The notes: generated by a model from the letters alone, not told the origin. Positions 16,713 through 24,650 are shown, numbered from the stretch's first letter. The stretch: 53,466 nt of DNA from Candidatus Nitrotoga sp. LAW (GCA_003402315.1 QFXI01000032.1:1-53466), one strand, 5' to 3'. Made by a program: numbers and translations.

Positions 16713-17559
16713 GACACACCTCCCCTGCTTTCGCGGATTGGGTGCCTGCCTTGAGTATCTTGTCGGCTGCTGAAAAAACCCGTGATGCGCTTTTTTTGGA
16801 AAATTCATCGGATTGCTCCTTTGAACCCAACCAACCCTGAATGTAGTCACGACTTTCTTCAAGTCCTGGCAATCCAAGTGTGGCGCAACACAAATAGGCC
16901 ACCGCTTCCGCTTCGGCCTCCTTGATGTCTTTCTGCATCAAATCGCCGTCCGCCATCTGCGCCTCTTTCGAATGCATCAGGCAGTGAGCCATTTCGTGGA
17001 AAAGCGTCTTCCACGGCATCAGCGCTACGGGCGACACGGAAAGCTGTTTTTTGTTGGGAATGGAATACCCTTGCGTGTTTCCATCCAGCAACTCAAAACG
17101 TTGTTCCGTGATTCCAAGACCGGACAAGGCTTGCACCTTATTCCATTCGGAAATCGTGACCTCGTTAGTGTAGTCCGCTCCCTCTGTTTGATCCAAAGAA
17201 AACCAGATATTTTTCAGCACAAACATCGTGCGTCCTGAATTTCTGACTTCCTTGGTGTTGTCATTGGATCCAGCACCGTTTTCAAGCTCATCACTGGATT
17301 TGGTTTTGACGGTAACAGGCATGACCAATGCAATTGCCTTCTCGCCCTTTTTCACGCACCGCCCCAATTTCTTCCATTTATTGAAGGAAGCAATCGGAGA
17401 CAGTGGCAGCCCCTTGACGGTTAATTGCAGAGCGGCGAGGATGGCATTGCCAAGGCTGTAATCGTGAAATACCGAGTACGCCTCAGAAACCTTTCCAGGG
17501 CAGGAAAGCGCATCCGAAAACAATTTGCCCCAGTTGGCGCGATTTAATTTTTCTTGCAT
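16705..17559 (-). CDS. ardC: ArdC-like antirestriction protein
   Basis: A 284-residue ArdC-family protein. ArdC proteins bind single-stranded DNA and protect incoming plasmid DNA from restriction. The ArdC_N domain (about 1-110) has the typical SLGNAILAALQL, PLSPIASFNKWKKLG and KKGEKAIALV segments. The C-terminal zincin-like domain (about 150-260) has LFHEMAHCLMH (HEXXH) and a following glutamate in EAEAEAVAYLC as likely third ligand. The start ATG 17559 lies at the end of a repeated leader that can hide the GGAG site. It belongs to the establishment block with RecET, SSB, RadC and a methyltransferase, consistent with expression early after transfer. Confidence 0.88.
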   Translation of the reverse strand: MQEKLNRANWGKLFSDALSCPGKVSEAYSVFHDYSLGNAILAALQLTVKGLPLSPIASFNKWKKLGRCVKKGEKAIALVMPVTVKTKSSDELENGAGSNDNTKEVRNSGRTMFVLKNIWFSLDQTEGADYTNEVTISEWNKVQALSGLGITEQRFELLDGNTQGYSIPNKKQLSVSPVALMPWKTLFHEMAHCLMHSKEAQMADGDLMQKDIKEAEAEAVAYLCCATLGLPGLEESRDYIQGWLGSKEQSDEFSKKSASRVFSAADKILKAGTQSAKAGEVCHE

Positions 17560-17624
17560 GGTGTTCTCCTATTCATGAAAAAAACGGAGACACCATGCCC
17601 CTTGCGGGGAAGTGTCCCCGCGTG
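17557..17624 (-). promoter_or_regulatory. Repeated attenuator-like leader, copy A (before ardC)
   Basis: Minus-strand RNA contains GCGGGGA-CACT-TCCCCGC (17621-17604), then CATGGTGTCTCCG and a T-run (to about 17578), then GGAGAACACCATG, which carries the ardC ribosome site and start codon. The middle segment GTGTCTCCG can pair back to CGGGGACAC (one G-U), giving a terminator-like stem plus T-run. Alternatively it pairs forward with GGAG-A-ACACCATG (12 bp), hiding the ribosome site and AUG. The three pairings exclude each other. Confidence 0.7.
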
Positions 17625-17668
17625 GGTCAAATTCGCCGGATTAACCGACGAATTGCTTATTACTTATT

Positions 17669-18394
17669 TCAAGATGCGTGGCAGCATTCAATCCGCTTCA
17701 CGGTCTTGGGAATCATTACAACCTCTTCGACAACCTTGCAACTCCCAATTAGCTCAATGAAATTATCCCGGATTTCGTCACACGCTTGATCGAACCGGAG
17801 AACCAGTTCAACGCGATTACGAAGTTCCAACATCGACCATTCAGAAAAATTCTCATTCTGGTCGAAGCTCTTTCCGGGATACACAGATAAGCGTTTTGGT
17901 GGCAACGTGTAATTGACGCGGCCATATTCGCCTTCAGCACCGCATGCGCCACACCTGTTGCCCATGGTGTAATCCTTGGCAATCACCGCAGCCGTTATCA
18001 CGCTTTCTGCCGAAGCGTCAGGTGTATAAACATAGCGGTAATTTCTTTGGCCGCAGGTGCGACAGTGCGACTTGTGTCCAGTCAATTCATACTCGCTGTT
18101 GTAAAGAACGAGGTAGCCACTGGATCGGCCATTGGTTCCAATCGTGTATCTCCCACTCATTTCCGAGGTGAAGTCTGCAATTGGCTGGTCGATTTCGTCC
18201 CAAAAATCCGTTTGCAGCATGTCGTATGCTGCGTTCAATTGCTCGGAAGTCAGACCCAATTTGGGCAGCTTTATGTTTTGCGCATAGCTTGTCGAGCGAT
18301 TCCAACTGTTCATTGTGTTGTACCTGCAATGACCAGTAAAAAAATCAATCATCGCTTTTTTGCTACGCTTGTCTAACGTCTTTTCAAAAAACAT
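17669..18394 (-). CDS. Hypothetical protein with two CxxC pairs
   Basis: A 241-residue protein of unknown function. Its middle holds CRTCGQRNYRYVY (near 112) and CGACGAEGEYGR (near 147), two CxxC pairs likely to bind one zinc ion. The N-terminus is basic (DKRSKKAMIDFF) and the C-terminus is helical (LELRNRVELVLRFDQACDEI). ATG 18394 follows GGAG in a copy of the repeated leader. It sits between the methyltransferase and ardC in the establishment operon, so a part in nucleic-acid processing after transfer is plausible but unproven. Confidence 0.6.
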   Translation of the reverse strand: MFFEKTLDKRSKKAMIDFFTGHCRYNTMNSWNRSTSYAQNIKLPKLGLTSEQLNAAYDMLQTDFWDEIDQPIADFTSEMSGRYTIGTNGRSSGYLVLYNSEYELTGHKSHCRTCGQRNYRYVYTPDASAESVITAAVIAKDYTMGNRCGACGAEGEYGRVNYTLPPKRLSVYPGKSFDQNENFSEWSMLELRNRVELVLRFDQACDEIRDNFIELIGSCKVVEEVVMIPKTVKRIECCHAS

Positions 18395-18462
18395 GGTGCT
18401 CTCCTTAATATATGAAAAACGGAGACACCATGTCCCTTGCGGGGAAGTGTCCCCGCGTGGGT
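18392..18462 (-). promoter_or_regulatory. Repeated attenuator-like leader, copy B
   Basis: Same architecture as copy A. GCGGGGA-CACT-TCCCCGC occupies 18456-18439, flanked by outer CCC/GGG. CATGGTGTCTCCG with five T follows, then GGAGAGCACCATG at the start of the 241-residue gene. Pairing of the middle arm with the start-site arm is preserved through a G-U pair where the base after GGAGA changed from A to G. Confidence 0.7.
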
Positions 18463-18472
18463 TGATAAAACA

Positions 18473-19354
18473 TTAAATAGCCCAAATACCTCTCTCGACA
18501 GGCTGTGCTATCAATTGAAGTGTTTGGCGAATTTTTGCTTGCCAGTTATTGTTACCAGCAAGCTGGCCTGGTGCTGCGTTGGCTACCGCTGAATAAATAT
18601 CTTCCAGCTTTGCTTTGCCGCCCAATGTTATGAGTGCGTGCCTTACAACAGCCTTCCATGTAGCCCTTAATGCCGTTGAATGTTGCTTTGCCATGCCAGC
18701 CAGATCGGACAAGATGGACACCATTACCTCTTGTGGTTTGTTCCAGAGGATGATGTATTCATGCAATATCCGCATGTGCTTCATTTTCGCGTACTGCCTC
18801 GAATCTGAAACGCAATTGTGTTGCGCCTTTATGACAACAGCCGCAAGTTCTGACTTGGGCATTCTGGCAATACAGTCTGCCTGATAACTCTTGTATTGGC
18901 CGTTGCGCCTCAAATCACCAATTAGCAGGCCATACATGCCACCCGCTTTCGTTGCTGCACGTTGATTTAGAAGTGCAACCTGGATTTTCTCCATGAAGTC
19001 TTCGTCGCTTGTGCAGCGTAAAAGGTCATCGGCGTGTGGTTCTCCCCAGACCTGACCGCTATACACGATCATGTCGTGGTATGGATGGTGGCTGAACACC
19101 ATATCCGCTTCTTTCCCTACCCTTTGCAGGATTGAGTCGCGCAGAATATTGAAACCGCTGTGAAGATCGAGACCGTAAGCCTCGATCCCCATTTCGTCAG
19201 CAACCTCAACTGATGTGCCACCGCCGACCATTGGGTCAACAAATATCCTGGGTTGATACTGCTCGAACAATGTCTTATAGACATGCCCTGAACAATTGCC
19301 GCGCCAAGAATTTTTTCCCCACTTGCCTCGATTTTCAAAGGATAGGATGCTCAT
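18473..19354 (-). CDS. DNA methyltransferase-like protein (orphan)
   Basis: A 293-residue S-adenosylmethionine-dependent DNA methyltransferase-like protein. Motif I is FVDPMVGGGTSVEVADEMG (near 38) and motif IV is DMVFSHHPYHDMIVYSG (near 85), where the usual first proline of a PPY-type motif is histidine. A long RAATKAGGMYGLLIGDLRRN segment follows near 140. It resembles orphan methyltransferases found on plasmids and ICEs and may protect incoming DNA from restriction. ATG 19354 (MSILSFENRGKWG) is chosen because it overlaps the stop of the preceding 59-codon gene (ATGA) and has GAGGAGG upstream; the frame stays open upstream but that part does not look coding. Confidence 0.75.
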   Translation of the reverse strand: MSILSFENRGKWGKNSWRGNCSGHVYKTLFEQYQPRIFVDPMVGGGTSVEVADEMGIEAYGLDLHSGFNILRDSILQRVGKEADMVFSHHPYHDMIVYSGQVWGEPHADDLLRCTSDEDFMEKIQVALLNQRAATKAGGMYGLLIGDLRRNGQYKSYQADCIARMPKSELAAVVIKAQHNCVSDSRQYAKMKHMRILHEYIILWNKPQEVMVSILSDLAGMAKQHSTALRATWKAVVRHALITLGGKAKLEDIYSAVANAAPGQLAGNNNWQAKIRQTLQLIAQPVERGIWAI

Positions 19355-19530
19355 TGCATCACCTCCTCTTTTATCCACCGATGAGAGCGACCGAGAAACT
19401 TTCCGGTGATCGGGTGGTGTTCGATGAGATCGGCACTCGCACACCATCCTTTCGGTTGGCGATAGGCGCGAATGTCACCTTTGCCGCTGAACTTGCGCCA
19501 ACGTACTGAACCGTTTTCGTAGTGATACAT
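19351..19530 (-). CDS. Small hypothetical protein (59 aa)
   Basis: A 59-codon gene, ATG 19530, placed exactly after GGAGAACACC of a repeated leader, so its start is well supported. The sequence MYHYENGSVRWRKFSGKGDI leads to a GWCASADLIEHHPITGKFLG segment and ends RWIKEEVMQ. It is strand-rich with many aromatic and basic residues. The family is not recognised. Its TGA overlaps the ATG of the methyltransferase gene, implying coupled translation, so it may be a partner or regulator of the methyltransferase. Confidence 0.6.
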   Translation of the reverse strand: MYHYENGSVRWRKFSGKGDIRAYRQPKGWCASADLIEHHPITGKFLGRSHRWIKEEVMQ

Positions 19531-19599
19531 GGTGTTCTCCTTTTTTTGAATAAAGAAACGGAGACACCATGCCCCTTGCAGGGAGGTGCCCCCGCTGAG
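19528..19599 (-). promoter_or_regulatory. Repeated attenuator-like leader, copy C
   Basis: GCGGGGGCACCTCCCTGC replaces the standard first stem and remains foldable through G-U pairs. The upstream arm CGGGGGCAC still pairs with GTGTCTCCG because its A-to-G change gives G-U. The start-site arm GGAGAACACCATG is as in copy A. These changes that keep pairing support the stem as functional. Confidence 0.65.
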
Positions 19600-19612
19600 G
19601 TTGAATAAAACT

Positions 19613-19846
19613 CTAATTTTGATACGCCAAATGTGCTTTTCGATTTACCAAGTAAATTTCCACATAGGCTTCCAGTATTACCTGCGGCGTATCGAGCCGC
19701 TTGATAATGGCTTCAACAGTATGTTTAGCCAGGTCAGCAAGATCCTGCTCTCGTTTGCAAACGGGACATTCCTTTGTGTTGTACACATCGGAATGCATAA
19801 ATTTCCAGGACGAGTTGCATTGATCGCAATACACCTTTTTTTTCAT
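19613..19846 (-). CDS. Small zinc-ribbon protein
   Basis: A 77-residue protein with CDQCNSSWKFMHSD near residue 7 and CPVCKREQDLADLAKHTVEA near 29, a CxxC-x20-CxxC zinc ribbon, followed by a C-terminal helix pair. ATG 19846 lies 19 bp after the RadC stop, so it is co-transcribed with radC. Function unknown; small zinc ribbons of this sort often bind nucleic acid or act as adaptors. Confidence 0.6.
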   Translation of the reverse strand: MKKKVYCDQCNSSWKFMHSDVYNTKECPVCKREQDLADLAKHTVEAIIKRLDTPQVILEAYVEIYLVNRKAHLAYQN

Positions 19847-19865
19847 CTTTTCAGAAATGGCACAC

Positions 19866-20465
19866 TCATATCAAACCTCGTTCGGCAAAAGACAATGCCT
19901 CTTGCTCGCCGATCACAATGTGATCGAGAACTCGAACATCTACCAATCCAAGCGCTTGCTTTAGTGCTTCAGTTAGCGAGCGGTCGGCACTGCTGGGCTC
20001 TGCCACCCCTGAAGGATGGTTGTGGCTCAGCATTACCGCTGCCGCGTTGTGTATCAAGGCGCGTTTTACTACCTCGCGTGGATACACGCTGGTTTGTGTC
20101 AGCGTCCCGTGGAATAGCTCTTCCGAAGCGATAAGACGATGCTGTGCATCAAGAAACAGCACCATAAATACTTCCTGCTGCCGTCCACCCAACACCAGCC
20201 TCAAGTAATCCTTGACCACCTGTGGTGCAGTAAAGGATACGGGGTGGTTATGGATGTCCTCTTCAAGTGCGCGCACAAACAACTCTTTGGCTGCTGAGAT
20301 GATAGGTGCGGGCACATATGGAGCTTCATTTTCGCAAACCATTTCCTGACGATTTGCACGCATTCCAAATAAAACGGAAAGTGGAACTTGTGATAGCTTT
20401 TTAGCCATCCTTTTTCCTACCAGTACGGACAACAAGTCAGGTGTGCTGCAATTTTTGATATTCAT
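19866..20465 (-). CDS. radC: RadC-family JAB-domain protein
   Basis: A 199-residue RadC/MPN protein common on mobile elements. The C-terminal JAMM metal site reads [20 protein letters not shown] (HxH...D, about residues 144-163), preceded by the family segment [25 protein letters not shown] (starting near 98). The N-terminal helix-hairpin-helix of chromosomal RadC is mostly absent, as usual for plasmid and ICE versions. The exact reaction is not established; a role in recombination or anti-defence is proposed for mobile copies. ATG 20465 is preceded by GGAGACACACA from leader copy D. Confidence 0.88.
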   Translation of the reverse strand: MNIKNCSTPDLLSVLVGKRMAKKLSQVPLSVLFGMRANRQEMVCENEAPYVPAPIISAAKELFVRALEEDIHNHPVSFTAPQVVKDYLRLVLGGRQQEVFMVLFLDAQHRLIASEELFHGTLTQTSVYPREVVKRALIHNAAAVMLSHNHPSGVAEPSSADRSLTEALKQALGLVDVRVLDHIVIGEQEALSFAERGLI

Positions 20466-20528
20466 TGTGTGTCTCCTTTAAATAAAGAAAGGGACACAAA
20501 CCCTTGGCGGGGACGTGTCCCCGCTGGG
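20463..20528 (-). promoter_or_regulatory. Repeated attenuator-like leader, copy D (before radC)
   Basis: GCGGGGACACGTCCCCGC forms the first stem. The middle arm is TTTGTGTCCC followed by TTTCTTT, and the start-site arm is GGAGACACACAATG. Here the middle arm has changed from GTGTCTCC to GTGTCCC, which fits the upstream GGGACAC perfectly, while the start-site arm changed from CACCATG to CACAATG in parallel with the loss of GG in the middle arm. Confidence 0.65.
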
Positions 20529-20580
20529 TAGTTATGACGATCGCTCGTCTTCTGTTTGTTTTAATTGGTCAGCCGCCAAT
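20516..20580. repeat. 65-bp duplicated segment, copy 1 (leader edge plus gene tail)
   Basis: Nearly identical to 24706-24770 (three mismatches by eye). On the minus strand it encodes the tail AADQLKQTEDERSS followed by TAA at 20534-20532. An in-frame stop upstream means only a remnant of a coding region is left. Confidence 0.65.
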
Positions 20581-20706
20581 TTCAACTCAAGGCATAGCCG
20601 TGAGGATGAATTCTCTTTTTATGGCGCACTCATCGAATGCGTCATAAAAAGCCCCGCAAGCGAGGTAAAACCACCTTGGGCAGGCATGTCCATGCAACTG
20701 GGCTGC

Positions 20707-21774
20707 TTACCGTGCGGCAGTTTTTTTGATGATTGCCTGATAGACATTGCTATTGATAACATCCAGCCAGTCAACAGATTTCATTCCTTGCGGAATATCT
20801 GTGTCAGGTAGCTTGATGCTGGCCTTGACGCCTTCTTTCCACAGGCGTTTTACCAGTGACTTCGCCGAACTTAATCCATGACCTTCTGGATGAATCATGG
20901 AAGGCCGGTCTTTGTCAGCATAGATCACCACATCAATACCTTTTGGCGGCACGAAGTTTTCCAGCAAGTAGGCGTTTCCAGCAGCCCATACAGGCACATT
21001 GAAAGCACCCATGATGGCCAGTGCTGTTTCGATGCCCTCTGTGACTGCCAATACCTTGCTACTACCCTGTACCGCTATCCTCATCGCGCCAAACAAATTG
21101 TCGGCGCAGTGCCGCATCATTTTTTTGGGTGATTGGATATTTGCTTTCGCGCCATCGTGTGTAATGTAGGTGCGATGAACGGTCGAAGAACGACCGTTTG
21201 CATCGCACACCATAGTGACAATGGCGGGATACCTGTTGACCAGCTTTCCCTTTTCGTAATACTCAAGTGAAGGAACAAAACGGATCATCTTGCTATCAAT
21301 TTTTCGATAGTCGATCTGCCCGATTCTACGGTTCGCAAAATACAGCCTTGCTGCCCGCGCTTCGGGAGAAGTCAGAGGAATGCTGGCTTTCCACACATGA
21401 TTCAGAGAATCGCGAATGTCTTGCCTGTTATCCTCATTTTTGACACACACTTTTTTGGCTGGCAAGGGCGCGTAATGCTTCTCGCCGCTTCCCAATAGCA
21501 TGTCGTGTATGGCGCGGTGGGTAGTAAGAAAATCCCACCCGTTCGCCCACATGAGTAGCGTATATCCATCGTGATGGATGCCGCATGTGTTGCACACACC
21601 GCCGCCTGTCTCATCAAAATCCCGAAACAACCGGAATCCATCTGTCCCGCCATGCACGGGGCACGGCACATGATTCGGCGTGCGCTCTACTGCCTGACCA
21701 AGATGCGGGGCGAGCGATGTAACAATGCTTGCCCAGCGTCCTGCGGCCAACAACTTCAGTTCTTTCGCTTCCAT
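20707..21774 (-). CDS. Toprim-domain primase (P4 alpha/TraC-like) with zinc finger
   Basis: A 355-residue primase-like protein. The N-terminal zinc-binding primase domain reads CPVHGGTDGFRLFRDFDETG (near 42) and VCNTCGIHHDGYTLLMWANG (near 63). The C-terminal Toprim_3 domain has LAVTEGIETALAIMGAFNVP (near 245) and VVIYADKDR (near 285). It would prime complementary-strand synthesis on the transferred single strand. ATG 21774 is chosen because AAGGAGG lies 4-6 bases upstream; the frame is open further upstream but without a ribosome site. It belongs to the establishment operon. No helicase domain follows, so it is primase only. Confidence 0.85.
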   Translation of the reverse strand: MEAKELKLLAAGRWASIVTSLAPHLGQAVERTPNHVPCPVHGGTDGFRLFRDFDETGGGVCNTCGIHHDGYTLLMWANGWDFLTTHRAIHDMLLGSGEKHYAPLPAKKVCVKNEDNRQDIRDSLNHVWKASIPLTSPEARAARLYFANRRIGQIDYRKIDSKMIRFVPSLEYYEKGKLVNRYPAIVTMVCDANGRSSTVHRTYITHDGAKANIQSPKKMMRHCADNLFGAMRIAVQGSSKVLAVTEGIETALAIMGAFNVPVWAAGNAYLLENFVPPKGIDVVIYADKDRPSMIHPEGHGLSSAKSLVKRLWKEGVKASIKLPDTDIPQGMKSVDWLDVINSNVYQAIIKKTAAR

Positions 21775-21915
21775 GATGCCTCCTTGGTATATCCAGCACG
21801 GGACACACCAGAGCACCCAGCGGGATGTTCAGGTGAGTCCCGTGTGGGCGGGTGGTTGTAAAACCACCGGCAAAGAAGCATCCCATGGGGGATGATTCCC
21901 CCGGTGGGTGTTTGA
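21775..21915 (-). promoter_or_regulatory. Divergent structured leader before the primase (copy E)
   Basis: On the minus strand three stems occur in series: GGGGGA-ATCA-TCCCCC (near 21886-21902), GGTGGTT-TTAC-AACCACC (near 21852-21869) and CACACGGGAC/GTGTCCCGTG (21797-21847). It keeps the general GGGGA/TCCCC flavour of the repeated leaders but lacks the middle arm complementary to the start site, so it is a relative at most. Confidence 0.4.
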
Positions 21916-21918
21916 GTT

Positions 21919-22152
21919 TTAGATAGATCCTTCGTCAAATTTAGGCTTTGGGCCTGCCTTTGTGGTTTTGCCTTTGTTGGCATCAGGCGCAGCAGGTGCT
22001 GCAACGCGCGACTCACCATCCGTCTTGTTGCCACCGAGCATTTTCATCTTGAAGACAACAATTTTTGTGACGTAACGATCCTCTCCGACTTTCTGATATT
22101 TCCCAGAGGGGAACGATGTCCCTGTGAGGGTGATTAAACCCGGATAATCCAT
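21919..22152 (-). pseudogene. ssb: Truncated single-stranded DNA-binding protein
   Basis: A 77-codon frame whose part GKYQKVGEDRYVTKIVVFKM and then KMLGGNKTDGESR matches the end of the SSB OB-fold, followed by a low-complexity linker (AAPAAPDANKGKTTKAGPKP) and an acidic end FDEGSI. The first roughly 85 residues of SSB, including most DNA-contacting aromatics, are missing. The frame instead starts in MDYPGLITLTGTSFPSG, whose DNA equals part of a repeated leader (AGGGACATCGTTCCC). A palindromic MITE-like element lies just upstream. It looks like a deletion product, probably non-functional. Confidence 0.6.
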
Positions 22153-22161
22153 TAGAAAATT

Positions 22162-22258
22162 TAACCACCCTCCCCCTTTTTAAAAGGGGGATTGAGGGGG
22201 ATTTTTGTGTCCATACAACGCTCAAATCCCCCCTAGCCCCCCTTTTTCAAAAGGGTGG
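22162..22258. repeat. MITE-like palindromic repeat
   Basis: About 97 bp with long imperfect inverted arms: CCACCCTCCCCCTTTTTAAA on the left and CCCCCCTTTTTCAAAAGGGT on the right, each rich in CCCCC and GGGGG blocks around a short centre (GTGTCCATACAACGC). Elements of this type are dispersed in many proteobacterial genomes. Its position, directly upstream of the beheaded ssb, suggests it took part in that rearrangement. Confidence 0.65.
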
Positions 22259-22301
22259 AATGCGTCGTCATCGCGCGAATCGGTCTAATGGATCGTCTGG
22301 A

Positions 22302-23357
22302 TTAAACCAGGCTGCCTTGTTCAATGATCGCGTCTTTGCATTGGCGATACTCGCGCAGAGCGACCTCAAGCTCTGCATCCTCCAGATCCACTTCAGCACG
22401 GATATAAATCTCATCCAATGCCTCCACAGTGCTGGCTGATTTCAAAGCCGCGACAACCTTGTCCAGCTTTTCGAGTTTGCTCGGTTCTTTTGCCGATTGC
22501 GGTTGGTTCTCGGTTTGGGCGGGCACTTTTTCTTTGATCTCCACTGCCTCATCCACAACATCAACCGGCGCGTAACTGCCGTCGATCACATCGTTCAGAT
22601 TCAGATTTTGACCTTGCCCTGCATGCGCTTTTTCATCCATCGCCAGGGCCGTTGCCAGCTCGGGTGATTTAGGCAAGAACTTGCAGATGCGTCGAATGAC
22701 AGTTTTCAGCCCCATCGCCACAAAGTCGGTATCCCAGACGGATTCCTTCTTGTACTTTTTGGCTGCCTGGTAGCCGCGACTGCCATCACGGATGCTTTCG
22801 ACTTCTTTGCGGCCCATTGCAACAAACGTCCTGCTATCATCTTTGAGAACGCCTACCGCATAGAAGCCAACCACCTCTCCGCGTTCTTCATCAGACGCAG
22901 GAAAGCCGCCCGGTGCAGTCAGCGGTTCGTGCTCCAGGCTTCGTTCCATGCCGAGTTTTAGCGCGAACGTATCGTTCATGCGTACCTCGTGTGCATAGAT
23001 GTCCTGTACCAATCCACTCTGACGTGCCAGCTTCATCAATCCGGTGTAACCCGGAATGAGTTGGCATTGATTGCCAAACGGGACAAGGTGAGCTTCGCCC
23101 ATGAGCCCGACTTCAAGTCCAAGTTGCGAGGACTGGATAACGGCAGCAAACACACTGCGCGGGTCACATTCACCCAACTTCGGGGTCATGCGAAACGCTG
23201 TGAGCGCAATGCGTGCCATGCGATCAGGATTAATGTGCTTGGGCAGCGCGCGGGCGATTTCTCCCTTGAACTGTTCAAGCATTGCCGGGAAGCCTTGGGG
23301 TTGCTCGTTCTTGGCTGCGGCGGTACGGTTGATGTTTTTGAGTGCTTGTAATGACAT
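22302..23357 (-). CDS. recT: RecT-family single-strand annealing protein
   Basis: A 351-residue RecT/Bet-type recombinase that anneals complementary single strands and works with the RecE-like nuclease two genes upstream. The RecT core spans about 20-230: IARALPKHINPDRMARIALT, the diagnostic SVFAAVIQSSQLGLEVGLMG, then EAHLVPFGNQCQLIPGYTGL and SVWDTDFVAMGLKTVIRRIC. A charged, low-complexity C-terminal tail follows. ATG 23357 (MSLQALKNINRT) follows GGAGAAACACC of leader copy G, so it is preferred to the longer open frame beginning at 23492. It probably helps circularise or recombine the incoming element. Confidence 0.92.
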   Translation of the reverse strand: MSLQALKNINRTAAAKNEQPQGFPAMLEQFKGEIARALPKHINPDRMARIALTAFRMTPKLGECDPRSVFAAVIQSSQLGLEVGLMGEAHLVPFGNQCQLIPGYTGLMKLARQSGLVQDIYAHEVRMNDTFALKLGMERSLEHEPLTAPGGFPASDEERGEVVGFYAVGVLKDDSRTFVAMGRKEVESIRDGSRGYQAAKKYKKESVWDTDFVAMGLKTVIRRICKFLPKSPELATALAMDEKAHAGQGQNLNLNDVIDGSYAPVDVVDEAVEIKEKVPAQTENQPQSAKEPSKLEKLDKVVAALKSASTVEALDEIYIRAEVDLEDAELEVALREYRQCKDAIIEQGSLV

Positions 23358-23433
23358 GGTGTTTCTCCTTTTTGTTAAAACAAAAAAAACGGAGACACCA
23401 CGCCCCATCGGGACAATGAATGTCCCCGTGGAG
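23355..23433 (-). promoter_or_regulatory. Repeated attenuator-like leader, copy G (before recT)
   Basis: First stem CGGGGACA-TTCAT-TGTCCCG, then CGTGGTGTCTCCG followed by eight T, then GGAGAAACACCATG. The middle arm pairs back to CGGGGACA (8 bp with one G-U) directly before the T-run, or forward with ACACCATG plus GGAG at the recT start. Confidence 0.7.
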
Positions 23434-23520
23434 TTGCTTGAATCGAACCGGTTGCCCGAAACGATGCTTAATGCTGTTTTATCTTTCGGCAAGGCCAGCT
23501 GCCTTTTTCACGTCACTGCA

Positions 23521-23763
23521 TTACGCAGCAACTTGAATTTTCTTTCGCACCCTCTTCTTCTTTTCAGTCAGAACAGGAAAAGCTAATCCACGCCGAATGA
23601 ATGTGGGTGTTTCAAGACCTGCCCTGTTTGGCTCGTTTGGCATTGGTGCTGCCGGAGTCCTGGTTGCAGACTTTGCTCTCATGCGTGGTTTGATAAATAC
23701 CATCACAGCACGAATGGCCGAATAAAGCGCCCACGCCAGCATGACCAAGATAAAGATTCCCAT
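23521..23763 (-). CDS. Small single-pass membrane protein (80 aa)
   Basis: An 80-residue protein starting MGIFILVMLAWALYSAIRAV, a single N-terminal membrane helix, followed by a basic, proline-rich cytoplasmic-type tail (KPRMRAKSATRT, TEKKKRVRKKIQVAA). ATG 23763 is preceded by GGAGACACAAA from leader copy H, so the start is well supported. It lies between the RecE-like and RecT genes. Function unknown; the very basic tail could bind nucleic acid at the membrane. Confidence 0.6.
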   Translation of the reverse strand: MGIFILVMLAWALYSAIRAVMVFIKPRMRAKSATRTPAAPMPNEPNRAGLETPTFIRRGLAFPVLTEKKKRVRKKIQVAA

Positions 23764-23832
23764 TTTGTGTCTCCTCATTTGAAATAAAAAAGGGGACACA
23801 AACCCTGGTCGGGGAAGTGTCCCCGACAGGGT
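23761..23832 (-). promoter_or_regulatory. Repeated attenuator-like leader, copy H
   Basis: The first stem is extended: CCCTG-TCGGGGA-CACT-TCCCCGA-C-CAGGG. The middle arm TTTGTGTCCCC is followed by six T. GTGTCCCC (plus strand 23792-23799) pairs perfectly with GGGGACAC (plus strand 23817-23824), giving the best terminator-like form of the set. The start-site arm is GGAGACACAAAATG; its ACACAAA matches TTTGTGT of the middle arm. Both arms differ from copies A-C in a compensating way, which supports real pairing. Confidence 0.75.
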
Positions 23833-23837
23833 TGTTG

Positions 23838-24650
23838 TTACGCTTCAATATCAAAGTTTGCTGCCCAGCGCGGAAGATCAATACTTTCAATCTCGCCGCT
23901 CGGTTGATAGCCGGGAAAATGATTGTTTTTCTGGCACCATTTCAGCAACTCAAGCGCGCCGCGATACTTGGCACGCCCTACTTCGATCATTTCCTGGCTG
24001 GCGATGTAGCAGGCCGTCGAATACGGTGCATTTTTTTCCACTGCGATAAAATAAAAGTTGACTGATCTTCCAGTCACCGCTTTCATGCCGTCAGTGTAAA
24101 AAGCGGCCTGCACGTCATAGCCAAGATTGGCTATTGCTTTGGAGAAGCTGTCTTTGCTCGCACCACAGCAGCTTTTAAGGTCTGCCATACCGTACTCGCT
24201 CATCCAGTCCGGACGTATCCTGCACGGCAACCCCGTGTAGTCATCAGTCCAAAACAGGGATGACTCAGCTTCGCCATCGTCAAGCATTTTGGCTGCGCCC
24301 GCATGATTGAAAACGCTTACCCTCATTGCAGCAAGTGTGTCCATCTGCTCTGTGCTCAAAGATATCTTGCCCGCATTTTCAGCATCCCACTTTGCGGCTA
24401 TTTCCTTGTCTTCCTTGGTGCGTCGGTCGAACTTCGGCGCGAGCACATAATCTTTTGCAAAGACCTCGGGTTCAAGGATAAAGCCGTGAAATGCCGAACC
24501 AAATTCCATTGCTGGCGTTGGCTCGGCTGACCCCATTTTGTATTGCAGGTAGTGTTCGGGTGACTTGAGTAGTTGAACAATCCCGCTGTGTGATATTGCC
24601 TCACTGGCGTGATAAACCTGTATAGGCAAGTCTCTGACGATGCGTTTCAT
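23838..24650 (-). CDS. RecE-like PD-(D/E)xK exonuclease
   Basis: A 270-residue nuclease of the RecE/YqaJ/lambda-exonuclease group that would resect double-stranded ends to feed RecT. Recognisable elements: EFGSAFHGFILEPEVFAKDY (near 50), the acidic residue and core motif RIRPDWMSEYGMADLKSC (D...DxK, near 145-160), and the late motif LGYDVQAAFYTDGM (QxxxY, near 178). Length suits the exonuclease domain alone rather than full-length RecE. ATG 24650 follows GGAGACACAAA of leader copy I. It is the first gene of the minus-strand operon, and the AcaB-like gene is divergent. Confidence 0.85.
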   Translation of the reverse strand: MKRIVRDLPIQVYHASEAISHSGIVQLLKSPEHYLQYKMGSAEPTPAMEFGSAFHGFILEPEVFAKDYVLAPKFDRRTKEDKEIAAKWDAENAGKISLSTEQMDTLAAMRVSVFNHAGAAKMLDDGEAESSLFWTDDYTGLPCRIRPDWMSEYGMADLKSCCGASKDSFSKAIANLGYDVQAAFYTDGMKAVTGRSVNFYFIAVEKNAPYSTACYIASQEMIEVGRAKYRGALELLKWCQKNNHFPGYQPSGEIESIDLPRWAANFDIEA

